From assembly GCA_039654915.1 (NCBI GenBank), contig CM077594.1, forward strand, positions 49,119,001 through 49,183,000: a stretch of 64,000 nt of DNA, read 5' to 3'. How positions within the stretch are numbered: the stretch's first letter is position 1; each line of letters begins with the position of its first letter. Below, piece by piece: positions 33,707 through 45,400 of this stretch. The notes beneath the pieces are model-generated. The model did not search any database. It was given only the letters and a program-made list of their open reading frames with translations, and had not been told where the DNA came from. Origin of the DNA: Aquilaria yunnanensis (lineage: Eukaryota; Streptophyta; Magnoliopsida; Malvales; Thymelaeaceae). Position numbers and translations under genes: made by a program.

Positions 33707-34437
33707 AACATTTTTTTGTTGAAAAAATGTGCAAAAAACACCAAGGGAAGTATGACCGAAGGTTGTAATCTCCTGTGACCGAACATGGTTCCCTCCAAGG
33801 GACGTCGCCGGAACATGGTCAAAGCCAAAGTTGGAAAGCCGAAAGTGGTTGTTTCCTGAATGACATAAATGAGTTCCCATACTTAGGAAAATTTCAAGGT
33901 GGTCAATTCCAAAGGTGTCCAACCGAATGAGGTTTTACTGAATGTGCCTGTGTGTAAAGTTATACATTTTTGCCGAAGCATAGTGATTGAACCTGTTCGC
34001 TTCTGAGGGAGAAAACAGAACATGTTCGCTTCCGAGGAAGAAAGCCAAACATATTCGCTTCTGAGGGGGGGAACCAAACATGGTCACTTTCGAAGGGGCA
34101 TTCATGAAAATAGGCAGCCTTTGCCAAAGGAAATCAAAATCAATCGAACATGGTTGGAAAAAAGGCATTTAACTATTTATTACACAGGTTAAGTTTCGCC
34201 GAAGATACTGAACCAAACATGTTTGATCTTATAAATACCTAACTACCGAGCCGAAGGTCGTTGACCGAAGATGGTCACGAAACCCTTCGACCGAAGATAC
34301 TTGAGTGTTAAAGAATGAAGATGATATCCGTACGCCAATCATGGACTTAGCCAAATTTTGAAGAAGAAATAAATTTCATTAACACTTCATCACAAAATAC
34401 AAGGAGCAGATTATAAGGAAAAGAAGAAAAATGAGGC
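33707..34437. other. Spacer between Tat integrase and antisense ORF
   Basis: Non-coding sequence rich in CGAA, GAACATG and CTTCGG words, equivalent to 13691-14083. It includes a 29-bp minisatellite at 33989-34104. Confidence 0.6.
33989..34104. repeat. 29-bp minisatellite in the Tat spacer
   Basis: Four units start at 33989, 34018, 34047 and 34076, each 29 bp. The shared core is (G/A)AAC(A/C)T(G/A)TTCGCTTC(T/C)GAGG; the last unit is more diverged. The centre GAACATGTTC of unit two is palindromic. Confidence 0.8.
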
Positions 34438-36240
34438 CTATTCGGGGTCCTGGTCACCTGCTGGCTCCTCAGCATCTTCGGCTTCCTCACCTTTGGCGAT
34501 GTCCTCTTCGGCAGCAACTTTTGGGGCTAAAGGAAGAATAAATGGGAGATTGAGGAAGTCTGCGCTCGACCACTGCCAAGATGGTCCTTTGGGGATGTCC
34601 AAGGCCACCAAAAAGGAAGGGTCGAGGTCGGGAAATTTGGACAGAACTTGGTGACAAGCCAGGTAAAAATCATCCTGATAAAAGGACTTAGTTGTGTGAT
34701 CGGACTTAGCCTTCTCTGCATCCAAGTCCTCCAGTTCTCTCTTAAGGACCACGATCTCCCTTTCCAACTTCTTTTTCTTCTTCTTCTCCTTCTTCAGCTG
34801 ATCGACCTCAACTTGGAGTTCAGAATTAAGAGCAAATGCCTTTGTAAGATCAGCAACGGCATCATCTCTCTCCTCTTGGAAAGCCTCGTTCACCGAGGTC
34901 AAAGATATCACCTTCGTACCAAGGTTGGACATCTTCAACGAGAAGTCTTGAATCAACTCCCCCTGGCTCTTAAACACCTCCTCCTGAAGGTTAGCCTGAT
35001 CCTCATTGGCAATCTTATCAACCTCGCCGTACTTAATGACCGAGCTACCAAGAAGTTTCTTGGCCTTAGCCAAACTCTCCTCTGACCGACTTTGGACAGA
35101 GGTTTGTTTATCTGCCAAGGCCTGAAGGAACCCACTGTATGCCAACAGTTGCAAAAAAGGGCAAAATTCCAAGTAAGGGTCAAAAAGGAACTCAGAAAAG
35201 GAAACTCAAAAATTTTCTAAGTCCTAAAGGATTGAAGTTTACCTAAGTAGCTTGCTCGTTCATCCTTGCGGTGAGGACTTCTTCATTGGGGCACTCCATG
35301 GTCAGTGACTGGAAAGTGGCTTTTGTCATAACGCCCTTCGCCATCTGAGGAGCCATCTTCTGGATATCCTCAGAGAACAGGTTCATGTCCTTTGTGAAAG
35401 TCCAGAAAGGCTCCCTTAAGACCTTGTCCCTCGGGATTTTGGAATCCAGAATAGCCCTCTTTCGGGCGTGGTCCTCTACCTAGGCGGCCTGTACTTCTTT
35501 ACTTGCAAAGTCACACCGAAGTTCCATTAGAACGTTATCCCTTAGCCATTCATCTATAAGGTCTAAAATACCAAAAATTCCCAAACTCATAGAAGAAGGG
35601 CTAAGGGACAAACCTGGAGGAAGTTCGGCGTCTTTTCCCTCAGAATCGCTGACTTCAAAGACTTCGAAGGGAACACCATTGCCTTTCCTCTGTCGGTGTT
35701 GCTCAAGCTCTTCAGCCGAAAGTCCACTAACCGAAGTCCCCAAAGTCTTTGTAGCTGTGTCTGGACTAAGCCGAGTCGAATAAATGGTCGACCCTGAAGG
35801 TGGGTTGGCTCGAACGACAGTTCGGTCTAATACCCCCGCATCATCCTTGGGAGGAGGAGGAAGGGAGTCCTCCTTGGCATTCTTCGACTTTGATGCCGAA
35901 GATGGTCCGCCCGGCGCCTTCTTCCTCTTTGGTGCCGCCTTTCTTCTTTACTACTCCCCCTTCTCGGCTTGGGCAAGGAACATACTCTTGTAGAAGGCAG
36001 TAGACTTGTCACCCAGCTCTACAAAAAGAAGAACATCAGTGTAAGTACAAAGGATATATATGAAAAAAATATGGAAAGGTACTTACTCTCTTCAAGAGCC
36101 GGATTTGTGAGTTCGCGCCGAAGGAGCTTTACCAACCACACCTTCTTGCCATAAAAAAGGGGCTTTGGCATATCCTTGTCGATAATATGTTCCTTGACTA
36201 CCCCAAGCTCCCGAAGGACCTCTTCATTCATGAAGTTCCA
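34438..36240 (-). pseudogene. Tat antisense ORF, C-terminal coiled-coil part, second copy
   Basis: Minus-strand homologue of 12020-13690. The longest frame (35172-34438, 244 codons) has LLAYSGFLQALADKQ, a long heptad-like region (ERDDAVADLTKAFALNSELQ, then KKLEREIVVLKRELEDL), YQDDFYLACHQVLSKFPDLD and an acidic end (EEAEDAEEPAGDQDPE). An upstream frame at 35743-35480 has LIDEWLRDNVLMELRCDFAS. The region around 36230-36010 has VLRELGVVKEHI and WLVKLLRRELTNPALEE and matches the place where the first copy carries the 3.4-kb insertion. Frames are broken between these parts. Role unknown. Confidence 0.7.
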
Positions 36241-36888
36241 CCTAATGGGAAAGGGGTATAGTTAACGTGAAGGGACCTCAGGATCCCAATCCACGACAGC
36301 CTAAATACGGCTTTCAAATTCTTTAAATTGGGCTTCTAACTCCAAAGTTAGTAGTTTTCTGGGATCTACTACATCAATATCAAGAGTCCCCGAGGCCCAT
36401 TTGGTTGGCAGATGCTTCCACTGCTCATCCACCTTTAGAAAGAAGAACTTCTTCTGCCTTCCTCACCAACTGTCCTTTGTTCCAAAGGTGAACGTATATT
36501 TCTTGCTTCCAGATCCCCAAGGAAGTAAGAAGTAGAATCCGCCCTACGAAATGGGGTGGAGTTTGTAGTACTGCATGAAGAAGATGAAGTGGGGCTTTAT
36601 CCCGAAGACCTAACACATGCAAAGGAAGACGTTGAAATAAGAATAGGAGTTCGATGGAAGTTGGTTCACGGCTATGCCATGGAATTGGAAAAAGTTGCAA
36701 ACCAATGCCGGAGGGGGAAACCAAAGTCCGGCCTTCACTTGAACCCTGAAGACGGTAACCTCATCCAGATGAGGGGCAGAACTGGGCATACCAGGGTTAG
36801 GAAGCCTAGTAACAGCATAAGAAGGATGAGAGTTAAGAGGAAGCCAACTCTCGGGGATGGACTGATCCTCGGCTTGTAGAGAAGACAT
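36241..36888 (-). pseudogene. Tat antisense ORF, N-terminal part, second copy
   Basis: Minus-strand frame from the ATG at 36888 (MSSLQAEDQSIPESWLPLNS), homologous to 7758-8596. The recognisable block is VKAGLWFPPPALVCNFFQFH and GIAVNQLPSNSYSYFN, as in the putative gypsy type transposon family (PF04195-like, from memory). It stops at TAG near 36610 and again at TGA 36463-36465, the same position as the TGA at 8240-8242 in the first copy. Confidence 0.7.
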
Positions 36889-37131
36889 GTTCGGCGGAAA
36901 GGCTCTAACCTTGGGAAGATGAAGGAGAAAATTTTGAGAAAAAAATGGAAACTCATAAATAAACCCACCTAGTTAGGACCGAAGTATGAACTTCAAAAGA
37001 CCGCTGGAAGGGTTGCCTGAAATTGCTCCCCCGCTAGCACCACCGCCAAAGAGAAGGTGAAAAGGGAGAGAAAATCAGAGAGCAAAGCCAATGAAAAGTT
37101 AGAGGTGTGGAAGACTTTGGAGGAGGAAGGG

Positions 37132-37141
37132 TTTATATAAA
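37132..37141 (-). promoter_or_regulatory. TATA box of the second Tat antisense ORF
   Basis: TTTATATAAA, about 250 bp upstream of the ATG at 36888. The position and following bases match 7463-7470 in the first copy. Confidence 0.6.
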
Positions 37142-37690
37142 CTGAAGCAGGCAAGCGAAGCGTTGCCATAATGACCCTTCGCAGGCAAACGGACATAACC
37201 AACGTAACGGACATGACTGTTCGCTAGTCGCATGGTGAAACGTGTCACTTGATGCAAAAAACAAGGGTACGCCTGCTAATAGCTGCCGGACCTATGCAAG
37301 TCTAGCCCGAAGTGACGTGTCTACCTAGTCAAAGGATATGATGATTCACTGGCAGGCATGAGTCTTTCCCAAGGAGACACGTCTATCTGGTCAGAAGATG
37401 TGAAGATTCACTGGCAGGCAACAAAAAACCCAGAAGGGGAATGTACACTTCGGTCCAAAGGAACAACTTCGGGAACACCAAAAGCTTGGGCAAAGAATGA
37501 GTACCACCTAATGCCAAAGGCACTACCTCAACTAGGAAAGGCATCTAGAACTGAATAAGGACCCTCATCCAAATAAGGTAACCTCGGTAAAAAATTCAGT
37601 TAATACTTGCTTAGACGACTGTCACCTACCACAAATAGTTCCATGAAATGCTTGCAAAAGCTCGAGTATCGAAGATATAACTTTGGCTTT
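37142..37690. other. Tat 3' untranslated region
   Basis: Non-coding sequence between the antisense promoter and the polypurine tract. It carries an imperfect direct repeat near 37310-37400 (GACGTGTCTACCTAGTCAAA and ACACGTCTATCTGGTCAGAA, each followed by GATTCACTGGCAGGCA). Confidence 0.6.
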
Positions 37691-37704
37691 CCGAGGGGGG
37701 CATG
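37691..37704 (+). promoter_or_regulatory. Tat polypurine tract
   Basis: CCGAGGGGGGCATG immediately before the LTR start TGATAGCC. It fixes the plus orientation of this Tat element and the LTR start used at 16188. Confidence 0.75.
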
Positions 37705-38416
37705 TGATAGCCAAAGGGCTATTAACCCTTCTAGAATTCCCAAGGAGACCTGAGAAGTGCCACCCTTAGGAAACATGAGGGACCAACCTTGCGAAAGATG
37801 GGGCCTTTACCATCTTCGGGAAGAACACCACCTCATAACCGAGGGTCCATGATTGCCAAGATCTCCAAAACACCTAGCCAAAAATTACCTTTGGGAAGAT
37901 CTAGCACCAACCTCGGTGAACGACAACCACCCTTGGTAGGTAACAGAACCGACCTCGAAAAATCTATATACTACCACCTTTAGAATATTGAACTCACCAA
38001 GTTTGGGAAAGTATATCCTCATCCTTGACAAGGAAGAGCATCTTCTGGAAGTGCCCTACTCTGCCGCAAGGCCTCTTCTAAAAGTCCTCGGTGGCTATAT
38101 TGAGTCGAAGGGGGCGTTCTATTTCGAAGGAGCCTTATACCCCGAAGGGGTCTCATTCTCCAAAGGGGTCTTGAGGAGATACGACAAAAATGATTAAGCA
38201 GCCTCTGACAAAGAGAACTCTCGCTATTTTCCTACTCTCTATTCCTTACTACCGCTACTCTTACAAATATTGACTTGGGCATCGGAGGCTTTTCCCCCGG
38301 AAACACATTCCGAGGAGCTCTGAACCCTTGTTCTTCTGAGTGTTTTAAGCACCTTCATACCAGAAGTCTCTCCCTCAGGCCAGCATGTCATATGACGAGG
38401 ATGCCATCGGGCATCA
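37705..38416 (+). mobile_element. Tat 3' LTR
   Basis: Begins TGATAGCCAAAGGGCTATT and ends GGGCATCA. It shares the start, the end and an internal block (TTGACTTGGGCATCGGAGGC near 38270) with the solo LTR at 16188-22711. It closes the plus-strand Tat fragment that begins with integrase at 32671. The right end is placed by comparison only, because no target duplication could be matched. Confidence 0.65.
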
Positions 38417-39007
38417 CCTAGCACCTTAAAGCGTACTCCACTCTAAGCTCTACTATATTCTAGGGCCTTTTAACTGGTGACTTACTAAGAGTTGTAGGTC
38501 TCAACATACCCTAGAGTACAAGTCTCCCAATGCTCTTCTCAGATTACCCTTGTGCAACGGGCATATCGGTGCACTAAGGAAGATACCTGTTCACCGCCCG
38601 AGCATTATGATCCTACTGTCCTCACTAATCTGGAGTCTCTTACACCCACATGTCTACGAGAGAAAACTTCTCTAGCATGACTGTGTTGACCGCCAAGTGG
38701 CTAGCAATACTACGGCCTTGTCCGTGCTTACTCAGCTTAGGCCTCCCAACACCCGGTGATTAAGCTATCGACATACTACCTAAGCAAAAGGTCTTGATGC
38801 ATCAACTGCTCCACTTGGAGTATCCTTCGTGCACAAAGCCTACACACTAAGTCTCTCACTTACTTGCATTTGGAGTCCAACACCCTACACATGCAAGATT
38901 AGCTTCTCGGGTGCATCCCTAGTACACTTTCTTTTCGACCATCAATACTCCCTCTGTGTGAAAAGCACCTATGGGGTCCTTAGCTGAGTTACAATGTACT
39001 ACGAAAT
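38417..39007. other. Unassigned sequence, no gene seen
   Basis: About 590 bp between the Tat LTR and E0. I see no coding sequence or recognised repeat in it. It ends in GAAAT (39003-39007), the left half of the expected target duplication of E0. Confidence 0.5.
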
Positions 39008-39993
39008 TGATGCGAACCCCGATGGTATAAAGACCATGAAACTCGCCCAAGATGTGATTCAAGCTCCACAAGACATCAAAAAGACTAGGTTTAAAACCCC
39101 CACCCCTAATCAACCTGTGATTAGAAACGAGAAGTATAGAACTCCAACAACACAAGCACACTTGTGCACCAAGGCAGTCCACAAAGAACCAAAGGGAAAA
39201 CCTCTCCAAAGAGCAATATTATTTTAAAAATTTTCTGTGTCTTTACATCCAGAATATGTGCCTTTATATAGGCCTAAACTAGGGTTAAAATCTGGGCAAA
39301 ATTCGCAGCCTAAATCCCTTAGAAATCCTAGATACAAAGACATAGGAAATCCTAGTCAAATTAGGACTCTAATTCCTAGTTTGAACAAGTTTAATGAATG
39401 CAGCGTATGCCACTTGTCCAAAATGATTTAAAACTATTCCATAGCCTAAATAACTTCCTAAATAATGTATCTAAATAGGATTTGAACGAAAATAAAATAT
39501 AAATACAAGATTAATCCCGAAAACTCCCAAATAGCCTTTTTGGGTGCATTTTGGGCACTTTAAGGTTCTCTCTTGTATCTTCAGCTCCAAGCTTGAATCT
39601 TTAAGTTACAATGGCATGAATCTTCATATTAGATGTGGTAATGAAGGTCTGGAAAGTTAGAGCTCAAAAATCCAGCTTATGGACACAAAATGTAATAAGA
39701 ACACTTAAGGTGGCTCAAATGGTGCACTTTGAGTGGTGTCCTTGGTGTCCTTATTTTGTGACTTATCTAAGGACCCCAGAACTGAGTACCAAGCATATCC
39801 ATCATGTCCATATGGTGTCTTGAAAGTTGCAGTAGCTCCTTGTGAAGTTTCATGTCCATTCTCCATGAAGAAACTTGAAGCAAAGCCTTGTAGTGCCCTT
39901 GAGAGCTCCTTAGCTTTCTTCCTTGTCATAGGTCCACTAGAAACCTTCAATGGGTCCTTGCCTTCTCCATGTGTGCCTTCCTTGATCATATCA
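39008..39993 (-). repeat. E0 3' LTR
   Basis: Runs from TGATGCGAACCCC to TTGATCATATCA, 986 bp, close to but clearly more diverged than the E2 LTRs. Confidence 0.9.
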
Positions 39994-41049
39994 ACTCCCC
40001 CCTCCTTAGAAGGATTTGTCCACGAATCTGCATGTTCAAATAGAGACAAATCAGAAACATTAAAAGTAGCACTCACATTATACTCACCCGGCAAGTCTAG
40101 CATGTATGCGTTGTCATTGATCTTTTTAATGACTTGGAATGCACCATCTCCTCTTGGATGAAGCTTAGTCCTCCTTGCAGCTGGAAATCTTTCTTTTCTC
40201 ATGTGTAACCAAACCCAATCTCCAGGCTCAAACACAACTCTCCTTCGGCCTTGATTGCCTTTTTTAGCAACTTGTTGATTTTTGAGTTCAATTTGTTGCT
40301 TAACCTTCTTATGCAACTTCTTGATGCTCTCGGCCTTCTTACTACCATCCAAACTAGATACCTCATGAGTAGGTAATGGTAAAAGATCCAATGGAGTTAA
40401 AGGATTAAAACCATAAACAATCTCAAAAGGTGACAAATTAGTAGTAGAATGCATGGATCTATTATACCCAAATTCTACATGAGGCAAACAATCTTCCCAA
40501 GCTTTCAAATTTTTACCAATGATAGCCCTAAGCATGGAACCTAAAGTCCTATTAGTTACCTCAGTTTGCCCATCAGTTTGTGGGTGACAAGATGTAGAAA
40601 ACAAAAGCTTAGTTCCTAACTTACCCCACAAAGTCCTCCAAAAGTGGCTTAGAAACTTAGTATCTCTATCCGAAACTATTGTTCTAGGAACACCATGAAG
40701 TCTAACAATTTCTTTGAAAAACAATTCAGCCACATGAATAGCATCATCAGTTTTATTGCATGGAATAAAATGAGCCATCTTAGAAAACCTATCAACAACA
40801 ACAAAGATTGAGTCACGGTTTCCTTTAGTCCTAGGCAATCCAACAATGAAGTCCATAGAAATATCTACCCATGGATGACTAGGTGTAGGAAGTGGTGTGT
40901 ATAACCCATGTGAAGTGTGAGTGGATTTTGCCTTCCTCCATGCAATGCATTGCTCACATACCTTCTTCACATCCTTTACCATATTCGGCCAATGGTAATG
41001 TTCCTTCAAAGTATGCACAGTCTTGGCTTGTCCAAAGTGACCCATAAGT
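39705..41049 (-). pseudogene. E0 integrase C-terminal part and LTR-encoded tail
   Basis: The minus-strand frame covers the integrase zinc region end ([14 protein letters not shown]), the catalytic residues in [19 protein letters not shown] and [11 protein letters not shown], the C-terminal domain ([33 protein letters not shown]), TNPSKEGG at the polypurine tract and the LTR-encoded tail with [11 protein letters not shown], ending at 39705. The frame stays open up to the E1 insertion point and beyond into E1's LTR only by chance. Without the upstream part it cannot be expressed as integrase. Confidence 0.88.
39995..40007 (-). promoter_or_regulatory. E0 polypurine tract
   Basis: CTCCCCCCTCCTT on the plus strand, next to the 3' LTR end at 39993. 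Confidence 0.85.
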
Positions 41050-41447
41050 CCTCCTGATATGATCAAAGAAGGCACAACCAAGAATGGCAAGGATCCATTA
41101 AAGATAACTAGTGGACCATTGACAAGGAAGAAGGCTAATGAGCTCACTAGTGCACTTCAAGCTTGGATTTTGACAGATTGGCGATGTTCTGACCATGAAA
41201 CCCAGTTTTCACGTTAAGGAGGTCCAATTTAGCTTCAAAGTCCCGATTTACGAGTTATCGCTGGTTCAGAAGCAGTTACAGTATTTTGGGCATATCTTTG
41301 GCTTTGGAAGTCCGTTTTGTGTGGTTCAGGTGTCATTTCAAAGCTAAGAAATAGATCTACAACTTTCATGGTTTGGATTTTGAGAAATCATGGCTGCATC
41401 AAGTTCGAATTTCATCTTGAAGTTGAAGACACAGGCAGGAACCACCT

Positions 41448-42434
41448 TGATGTGAACCCCGATGGTATAACGACCATGAAACTCGTCCAAGATGTTTTTC
41501 AAGCTCCACAAGACATCAAAGAGACTGGGTTTGAAGACCCCCACCCCTAATCAACCTGTGATTAGAAACGAGAAGTATAGAACTCCAAGAACACAAGCAC
41601 ACTTGTGCACCAAGGCAGTCCGCCAAGAACCAAAGAGAAAACCTCTCCAAAGAGCAATATTATTTCGAAATTTTTCTGTCTATTTACATCCAGAATATGT
41701 GCCTTTATATAGGCCTAAACTAGGGTTAAAAGCTAGGCAAAATTCGTAGCCTAAATCCCTTAGGAATCCTAGATACAAAGACATAGGAAATCCTAGTCAA
41801 ATTAGGACTCTAATTCCTAGTTTGAACAAGTTTAATAAATGCAGCGTATTCCACTTGCCCAAAGCGATTTAAAACTATTCCATAGCCTAAATAACTTCCT
41901 AAATAATGTATCTAAATAGGATTTGAACGAGAATAAAATATAAATACAAGATTAAACCCGAAAACTCCCAAATAGCCTTTTTGGGTGCATTTTGGGCACT
42001 TTAAGGTTCTCTCTTGTATCTTCAGCTCCAAGCTTGAATCTTTGAGTTCCAATGGCATGAATCTTCATATTAGATGTGGTAATGAAGGTCTGGAAAGTTA
42101 GAGCTCAAAAATCCAGCTTGTGGACACAAAATGCATCAAGAACACTTAAGGTGGCTCAAATGGTGCACTTTGAGTGGTGTCCTTGGTGTCCTTGTTTTGT
42201 GGCTTGTCTAAGCACTCCAGAACTGAGTACCAAGCATATCCATCATCTCCATATGGTGTCTTGAAAGTTCCAGCAGCTCCTTGTGAAGTTCCATGTCCAT
42301 TCTCCATGAAGAAACTTGAAACAAAGCCTTGTAGTGCACTTGAGAGCTCCTTAGCTTTCTTCCTTGTCATAGGTCCACTAGAAACCTTCAATGGGTCCTT
42401 GCCTTCTCCATGTGTGCCTTCCTTGATCATATCA
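41448..42434 (-). repeat. E2 LTR 1 (3' LTR of unit 1)
   Basis: Starts TGATGTGAACCCC on the plus strand (C to T against the other two copies) and ends TTGATCATATCA. It encodes the last 95 residues of the polyprotein of unit 1. Confidence 0.94.
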
Positions 42435-45400
42435 ACTCCCCCCTCCTTAGAAGGATTCGTCAACGAATCTGCATGTTCAAACAAAGATAAATCAGAAACA
42501 TTAAAAGTAGCACTCACATTGTACTCACCCGGCAAGTCTAGCATGTATGCATTGTCATTGATCTTTTTAATGACTTGGAATGGACCATCTCCTCTTGGAT
42601 GAAGCTTAGTCCTCCTTGCAGCTGGAAATCTTTCTTTTCTCATGTGTAACCAAACCCAATCTCCAGGCTCAAACACAACTCTCCTTCGGCCTTGATTGCC
42701 TTTTTTAGCAACTTGTTGATTTTTGAGTTCAATTTGTTGCTTAACCTTCTCATGCAACCTCTTGATGCTCTCGGCCTTCTTACTACCATCCAAACTAGAT
42801 ACCTCATGAGTAGGTAATGGTAAAAGATCCAATGGAGTTAAAGGATTAAAACCATAAACAATCTCAAAAGGTGACAAATTAGTAGTAGAATGCATGGACC
42901 TATTATAAGCAAATTCTACATGAGGCAAACAATCTTCCCAAGCTTTCAAATTTTTACCAATGATAGCTCTAAGCATGGAACCTAAAGTCCTATTAGTTAC
43001 CTCAGTTTGCCCATCAGTTTGTGGGTGACAGGATGTAGAAAACAAAAGCTTAGTTCCTAACTTACCCCACAAAGTCCTCCAAAAGTGGCTTAGAAACTTA
43101 GTATCTCTATCCGAAACTATTGTTCTAGGAACACCATGAAGTCTAACAATTTCTTTGAAAAACAATTCAGCCACATGAATAGCATCATCAGTTTTATTGC
43201 ATGGAATAAAATGAGCCATCTTAGAAAACCTATCAACTACAACAAAGATAGAGTCACAGTTTCCTTTAGTCCTAGGCAATCCAACAATGAAGTCCATAGA
43301 AATATCTACCCATGGATGACTAGGTGTAGGAAGTGGTGTGTATAACCCATGTGAAGTGTGAGTGGATTTTGCCTTCCTACATGCAATGCATTGCTCACAT
43401 ACCTTTTTCACATCTCTTACCATGTTCGGCCAATGGTAATGTTCCTTCAAAATATGCAAAGTCTTGGCTTGTCCAAAGTGACCCATAAGTCCTCCACAAT
43501 GAGCTTCCTTTGTGAGCAATTCCCTCAAAGATGTCTTTGGTATGCACAACCTGTTTTCTTTGAAAAGAAAACCATTAACTTGGTAGAACTTCTCAAAAGC
43601 AAACTTAGAACACTTAGAATAAACCTCACCGAAATCATCATCACTAGCATATAAATCCTTCAAGTGTTCAAAACCCAAGACTTTTGCATCTAAAGCCGAA
43701 AGTAAAGCATACCTTCTTGAAAGTGCATCCGCCACTATATTATCCTTACCTTGCTTGTATTTGATAACATATGGGAATGACTCAATAAACTCTACCCATT
43801 TAGCATGCCTTCTATTCAACTTACCTTGCCCACTAAGAAACTTAAGGGCTTGGTGATCAGTGTGAATCACAAACTCTCTTGGCCACAAATAATGTTGCCA
43901 AGTCTCCAAAGCTCTTACCAAAGCATAGAGCTCCTTGTCATATGTGGGATAGTTCAAGCTAGCACCATTCAACTTCTCACTAAAGTATGCAATGGGGCGG
44001 CCTCCTTGCATCAATACAGCTCCAATGCCTATACCTGAAGCATCACACTCAACTTCAAAAGTATTAGCAAAGTTAGGCAAAGCTAAAAGTGGTGCATGGC
44101 ATAACTTTTCCTTTAATGACCCGAAAGCATCTTCTTGAGCTTTTCCCCACTTAAATCCCACATTCTTCTTTATAACTTCAGTTAAAGGTGCAGCAATGGT
44201 AGAAAAATTTCTAACAAACCTCCTATAGAAGCTAGCTAACCCATGGAAAGATCTCACCTCAGTGATGGATGTTGGTGTCGGCCATTCTTGTATGGCTCTC
44301 ACCTTCTCTTGATCTACCTCAATTCCATGTGAACTCACGACAAATCCAACGAAAACAACTTTGTCAACACAAAAAGAGCACTTCTTTAAGTTAGCATACA
44401 ACTTTTGTCCTCTTAAAGTGCTTAGTACTTGTGTGAGGTGTCCAACATGCTCTTCTAAGTTCTTGCTATATACTAGGATATCATCAAAGTACACAACAAC
44501 AAACTTTCCAATGAAGTCACGCAAGACATGATTCATAAGTCTCATGAAAGTACTAGGAGCATTAGTTAGTCCAAAAGGCATAACTAACCATTCGTAAAGT
44601 CCAAACTTTGTTTTGAAAGCAGTTTTCCATTCATCCCCTTCCCTCATCCTAATTTGATGGTACCCACTTTTTAAATCAATCTTTGAAAACAAAGTAGAAC
44701 CATGCAACTCATCAAGCATATCATCAAGTCTAGGAATAGGGTGTCTATACTTTACAGTGATCTTGTTGACAGGCCTACAATCCATGCACATGCGCCATGA
44801 ACCATCCTCCTTTGGCACCAAAAGTACAGGTACGGCACAAGGACTCAAACTTTCCCTCACAAGGCCTTTGTCCAACAACTCCTTTACTTGCTTCTCAATC
44901 TCCTTAGTCTCCTCGGGATTGGTTCTATAAGCTGGCCGATTTGGAATTGGTGTTCCCGGGACTAGGTCTATTTGATGCTCAATGCCTCTAATTGGAGGCA
45001 AACCTTTCGGATCTTCAGGGAAAACATCTTCAAAGTCCTGCAACAAAGACACAACAACACTAGGAAGATGTGTTAGATCATTGACAACAAGTAAAGATTC
45101 TTTGTAAATTAAAAGAAGCACTGGTCTTTGTGCTTGAATGGCTTTCCTCACATCACTCATTTTAGCAATATAGCACTCTTTTTTGCCACTCAACTTCCTC
45201 TCATTCTTTTCTCTCGGGAACTCTCCACTCTTCTTCCCCTCAAGGTCACTCATCTCACTTGATCTCTCATTTTGTCTCTCGGCTTTCCCCTCTTCACTCT
45301 TGCCCTCAACTTTCCCCTCATTTATTTTTCTCTCAACCTTACTTTGAAGTTTCCTTTGATCCTCCAAAACTTGTTGTGGTGAAAGTGGACTAAGTGTGAC

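Noticed and set aside
43136..44038. Plus-strand frames opposite the E2 polyprotein (repeated at 49511-50413 and 60592-60825)
   Set aside because: They are shadows of the conserved minus-strand pol gene with no domain of their own.
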